NCBI GenBank assembly: GCA_036850595.1
Contig: CM072160.1
Span: 18,765,906-18,829,905 of the forward strand
DNA length: 64,000 nucleotides
Reading direction: 5' to 3'
DNA from: Rhyacichthys aspro
Lineage: Eukaryota > Chordata > Actinopteri > Gobiiformes > Rhyacichthyidae
Shown here: in pieces, positions 61,501 through 64,000 of the stretch
Numbering within the stretch: the stretch's first letter is position 1
How the letters are laid out: every line of letters begins with the position of its first letter
The notes under the pieces: generated by a model
Seen by the model: only the letters and a program-made list of their open reading frames with translations
Told to the model about the DNA's origin: nothing
The model's database searches: none
Translations under genes and position numbers: made by a program

Positions 61501-64000
61501 AACACACCTTAATCCCAGCCGTAACAGTGAAATGAAAATGCATTACCCTTTATATTTTAGTTGACTAAATCTATTGGAGATATAGTAACTAAACTAACAA
61601 GGATTAGATGATTAAATTATGACTAGTACTAAATTTAGTTTATTGTCAAAAGATTAAGATTAACATTTGCTGTAAAATCAATACTGCCGTTGTGGTTTTG
61701 TGTCAGTGTTTTTATCCATTTGCTTAACGTTTTTTTAGTCTATATCGCCCAGGCCCTATGGCTTTATAAAGTTTTTAGCTTTTGTAATACAATGCACTTA
61801 GTATTTTAAATGAAATATGATCCATTTACAACAGTAGTGTGCACAAAAAGCAAAACAATAACCTTAGAGATTCTTTCCTTAATGTAGCCTGAGATCAAAC
61901 AGCGACATGAACAAAGACAAACAGTATCCTTCGATACTTTCTGACGTTGCTTTGCTGTCGAAAAACATTTATGTGATTGGGCCCCCCCGGTGCTGCTGGT
62001 GCTACAGCTGTGTCTGAGTAAACAAGGGAGATTGACATCGCTGTAGCCGACCACTTGGCTGGTCTCACTCTGTCAAACTGATGACATTGAACCTGTGACA
62101 GGCTTTGCTAGAGGGAAAATCAACAACAACAACAAAAAAACAACACAAGTGGTTTTTGTTTTTTTGTTTTTTAACACACATCAGCTCTGTGTGGCTAATT
62201 GAGAATTATGTTCAGAGCTGCAACAGAAGGCATAACTTTGATTTTACGAATCAGGACCTTGAAATAGAAACGCAGACAGCAACTGAACATTATTTTGGTT
62301 ATTTTAATGTTGCTATATTACACTGAAGGGTTCAACTCTTTTTGTTGGATTCAATTTCATCATGTCAGAAAGTTGCTGAAGCAGTGAGGACATCCAGATT
62401 CATGCTTCAGTAGAACTTAACAAAAAGCTCAAAGTGAAAAATCCTCCACAATTGTTTAGGCTTCTTTAGACCGACTTCTGGGGCTGGAGTGAACCAACAA
62501 AAGTTTCATTTAATAAAGTTTCATAAAACTTTGTTTAAAATGATTCAATCTGGGTTAAACATTCCCAAGAATTGTCTTGCCTAAATTAATCTAAGTTTAG
62601 TACATCTAGGTCTAGTGAATATAACCACAGCTCAGTCTGTGTCATGGAACAAATGGATCAACTTTGCTTCCAAGAGCAATGACACAAACATGGTTTAATA
62701 TCATCTTATACTAAAGCAAATGGAGTAAAACTTCTTGACTTCAAAATAAATTAAGCAGTTTAATCTGTTTGTATAATAAAAGCAAACATGTACGATACTT
62801 CACAACAACAGAGTCTGTTTCTTTCAGATAAACCTAACTGGGTTAACTGGGCAGCTAATATGAAGATTACACACAGAATATATGTGTCCTACACATGTGA
62901 AGGAGAGTTGGACTGACCAAGTTGTACCGGTCCAGTCTGTTGCTGATCTACAGTGTACTGTCAGTGTGCAGATCCCTTATAGTCACTGTAATGAAGCTCT
63001 AGACACATTCTCTCACTCGTCACCTGATACAATCACTTACAATATTAATACAGTATTAATACAGTATAAATATTATATGCTTTATATAATGCAATCTCTA
63101 AAAGGAAATAAACTTAAGCTGCTCTTGGTGCAATGAATAGTTTGAACACGATTTAAAAATGTAAACCCTGTTTGTGCAACCCATGCCCTCAGAGCTTAAA
63201 ATGAAAGGCCTATTGCCCTGATTGTCCACAGACAATTGAACCAGTTTAACTTGAATCGGTCAGGTAAGTTAAGGGCAGTGTTATGGCCAGTTCACTCTGT
63301 AGCTACATCTCTCTGTTTAAAGGAATAAACCAGTTTTCAAACTCTGCCCAGACGAAGCAAGTGCATCAGCAGGATCTTGTGAAAGGGGGAAATGACTCAC
63401 AACAACATAAGGCAAGCTTTTGAACTCAATGCCTGGAAATAGTGTTATTTTTTTTTTAGAAAAGGTCTATTTTGAAGAACTGCATGGGGATTTTTTAAAT
63501 ATTTCCACTGACCTTTCTTCATTTATGAGTGAAAAAAGTAAAGCTTAGTACAGTTTATAATGTGGCTTCGACTTTTGATGCAAGAGGATAAATGAAATCT
63601 TTGTTCGAAGGGGAAACTAAGCTTGGTGCAACACTATTCCAAGTTAAACCATGATTTAAACTTCGTCGGTGCCTTTTTCTCTCAATATCCAGCCTCTAAA
63701 CCGCACCATTAACAAAAACCTCTGGAGCACTTTAAATGCTAAATGTGCATCTTCAATAATGCAAGAGGATAAAATGCTGTCTGTGGCCAGGTGGGGCTGC
63801 CTAAAAAAAGACATTGAAATGCTTTTGTGCTCCATTCCTCAGGGATGACCGAGCCAGCGCTGTCTGACAGGTGTGAAGCTGCATGTAACATCGGTGCCTT
63901 CCCCTTCCCCAGAGAAAGAACACGGGGGAGAGTGGTATGATCCGACGGAACAGGCCGGCTGGGTGGTCACGCAGACCCTGTGATAAATAGATTAGGCCCT

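Larger units (their letters stand above)
1..64000 (-). other. gbe1: Partial gbe1 locus (glycogen branching enzyme), central exons and introns
   Basis: The whole window appears to lie inside one minus-strand gene. Six exons join in frame into 270 codons with matching phases (1|2, 0, 0, 0, 1|2) and all have GT-AG borders. The translated parts match vertebrate GBE1 closely, for example [44 protein letters not shown] and NEFGHPEWLDFP. GBE1 is a cytosolic GH13 enzyme that cuts an alpha-1,4 glucan chain and rejoins it by an alpha-1,6 bond, making glycogen branch points. The first seven exons (N-terminal carbohydrate-binding domain and start of the catalytic barrel) and the last three (rest of the C-terminal domain) were not found, so the gene should run past both ends. 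Exon numbers are by alignment to human residue numbering recalled from knowledge; whether this is a gbe1a or gbe1b copy cannot be told here. Confidence 0.95.
52695..64000 (-). other. gbe1: gbe1 intron 7, 5' part not in window
   Basis: The acceptor TTTCTGCAG is at 52695. No upstream gbe1 exon was found up to position 64000. Beyond the listed repeats, the stretches 53780-57110, 57240-59080, 60000-61050 and 61510-64000 are AT-rich intron with homopolymers and microsatellites ((AT)n at 60857-60870, CAACAA near 62122) and no recognisable gene. Confidence 0.85.

Noticed and set aside
38326..63867. A 17-base word, GAGCCAGCGCTGTCTGA, shared by 38326-38342 and 63851-63867
   Set aside because: A single 17-base match in 64 kb is not far from chance and the flanks do not align.
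52695..64000. Search for the preceding gbe1 exon (LFAYS / DLWDSRLF region) on the minus strand
   Set aside because: No matching stretch found by reading; it should lie beyond position 64000.

Overview
The window is vertebrate, almost certainly teleost, genomic DNA. It has short exons separated by long AT-rich introns with canonical GT-AG junctions, abundant Tc1/mariner, hAT and SINE/LINE debris of types common in fish, and simple repeats. The only cellular gene I can support is one partial gene on the minus strand: gbe1, the 1,4-alpha-glucan (glycogen) branching enzyme. Six consecutive exons lie at 52694-52579, 49466-49339, 47724-47626, 31606-31496, 30372-30201 and 5513-5329. They total 811 coding bases, join in frame with no stop or frameshift, and correspond to human GBE1 exons 8-13 (about residues 332-601 of 702). 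They hold three of the conserved GH13 motifs, with the nucleophile Asp, the acid/base Glu and the third carboxylate Asp. Upstream exons should lie beyond position 64000 and the last exons before position 1; I found neither in the window.

Everything else is intron. Layout from left to right: 1-5328 is part of intron 13; 5514-30200 is intron 12 (24.7 kb), with a DNA-transposon-like repeat, a pair of related repeats, a SINE inside a Tc1-type MITE copy, a Tc1 pseudogene carrying a retroposon 3' end, a roughly 785-bp tandem repeat array at 17844-21135 whose last copy looks corrupted, and a complete TA-flanked MITE at 28265-28617. 30373-31495 is intron 11. 31607-47625 is intron 10 (16 kb), with LINE tails, SINEs, a CpG-rich segment with two small ORFs, and a SINE flanked by a 14-bp target duplication. 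47725-49338 is intron 9, with a SINE. 49467-52578 is intron 8, with a hAT remnant keeping a BED-type zinc finger. 52695-64000 is part of intron 7, with a Tc1-like pseudogene near 59100-59990.

Several repeat-poor segments with raised GC, preserved CpGs and homeodomain-type ATTA/TAATTA words stand out (9.6, 15.4, 21.3, 23.2, 26.8, 31.9, 36.0, 38.3-39.1 and 45.9 kb). They look like candidate conserved non-coding elements, but this needs an alignment I cannot run. I found no CRISPR, operon, structural RNA gene or convincing new protein-coding system. The most unusual items are the tandem repeat array with its degraded end, a (GT)11 tract placed just before the exon 8 acceptor, the nested insertions, and a perfect 17-bp hairpin at 39840-39884.
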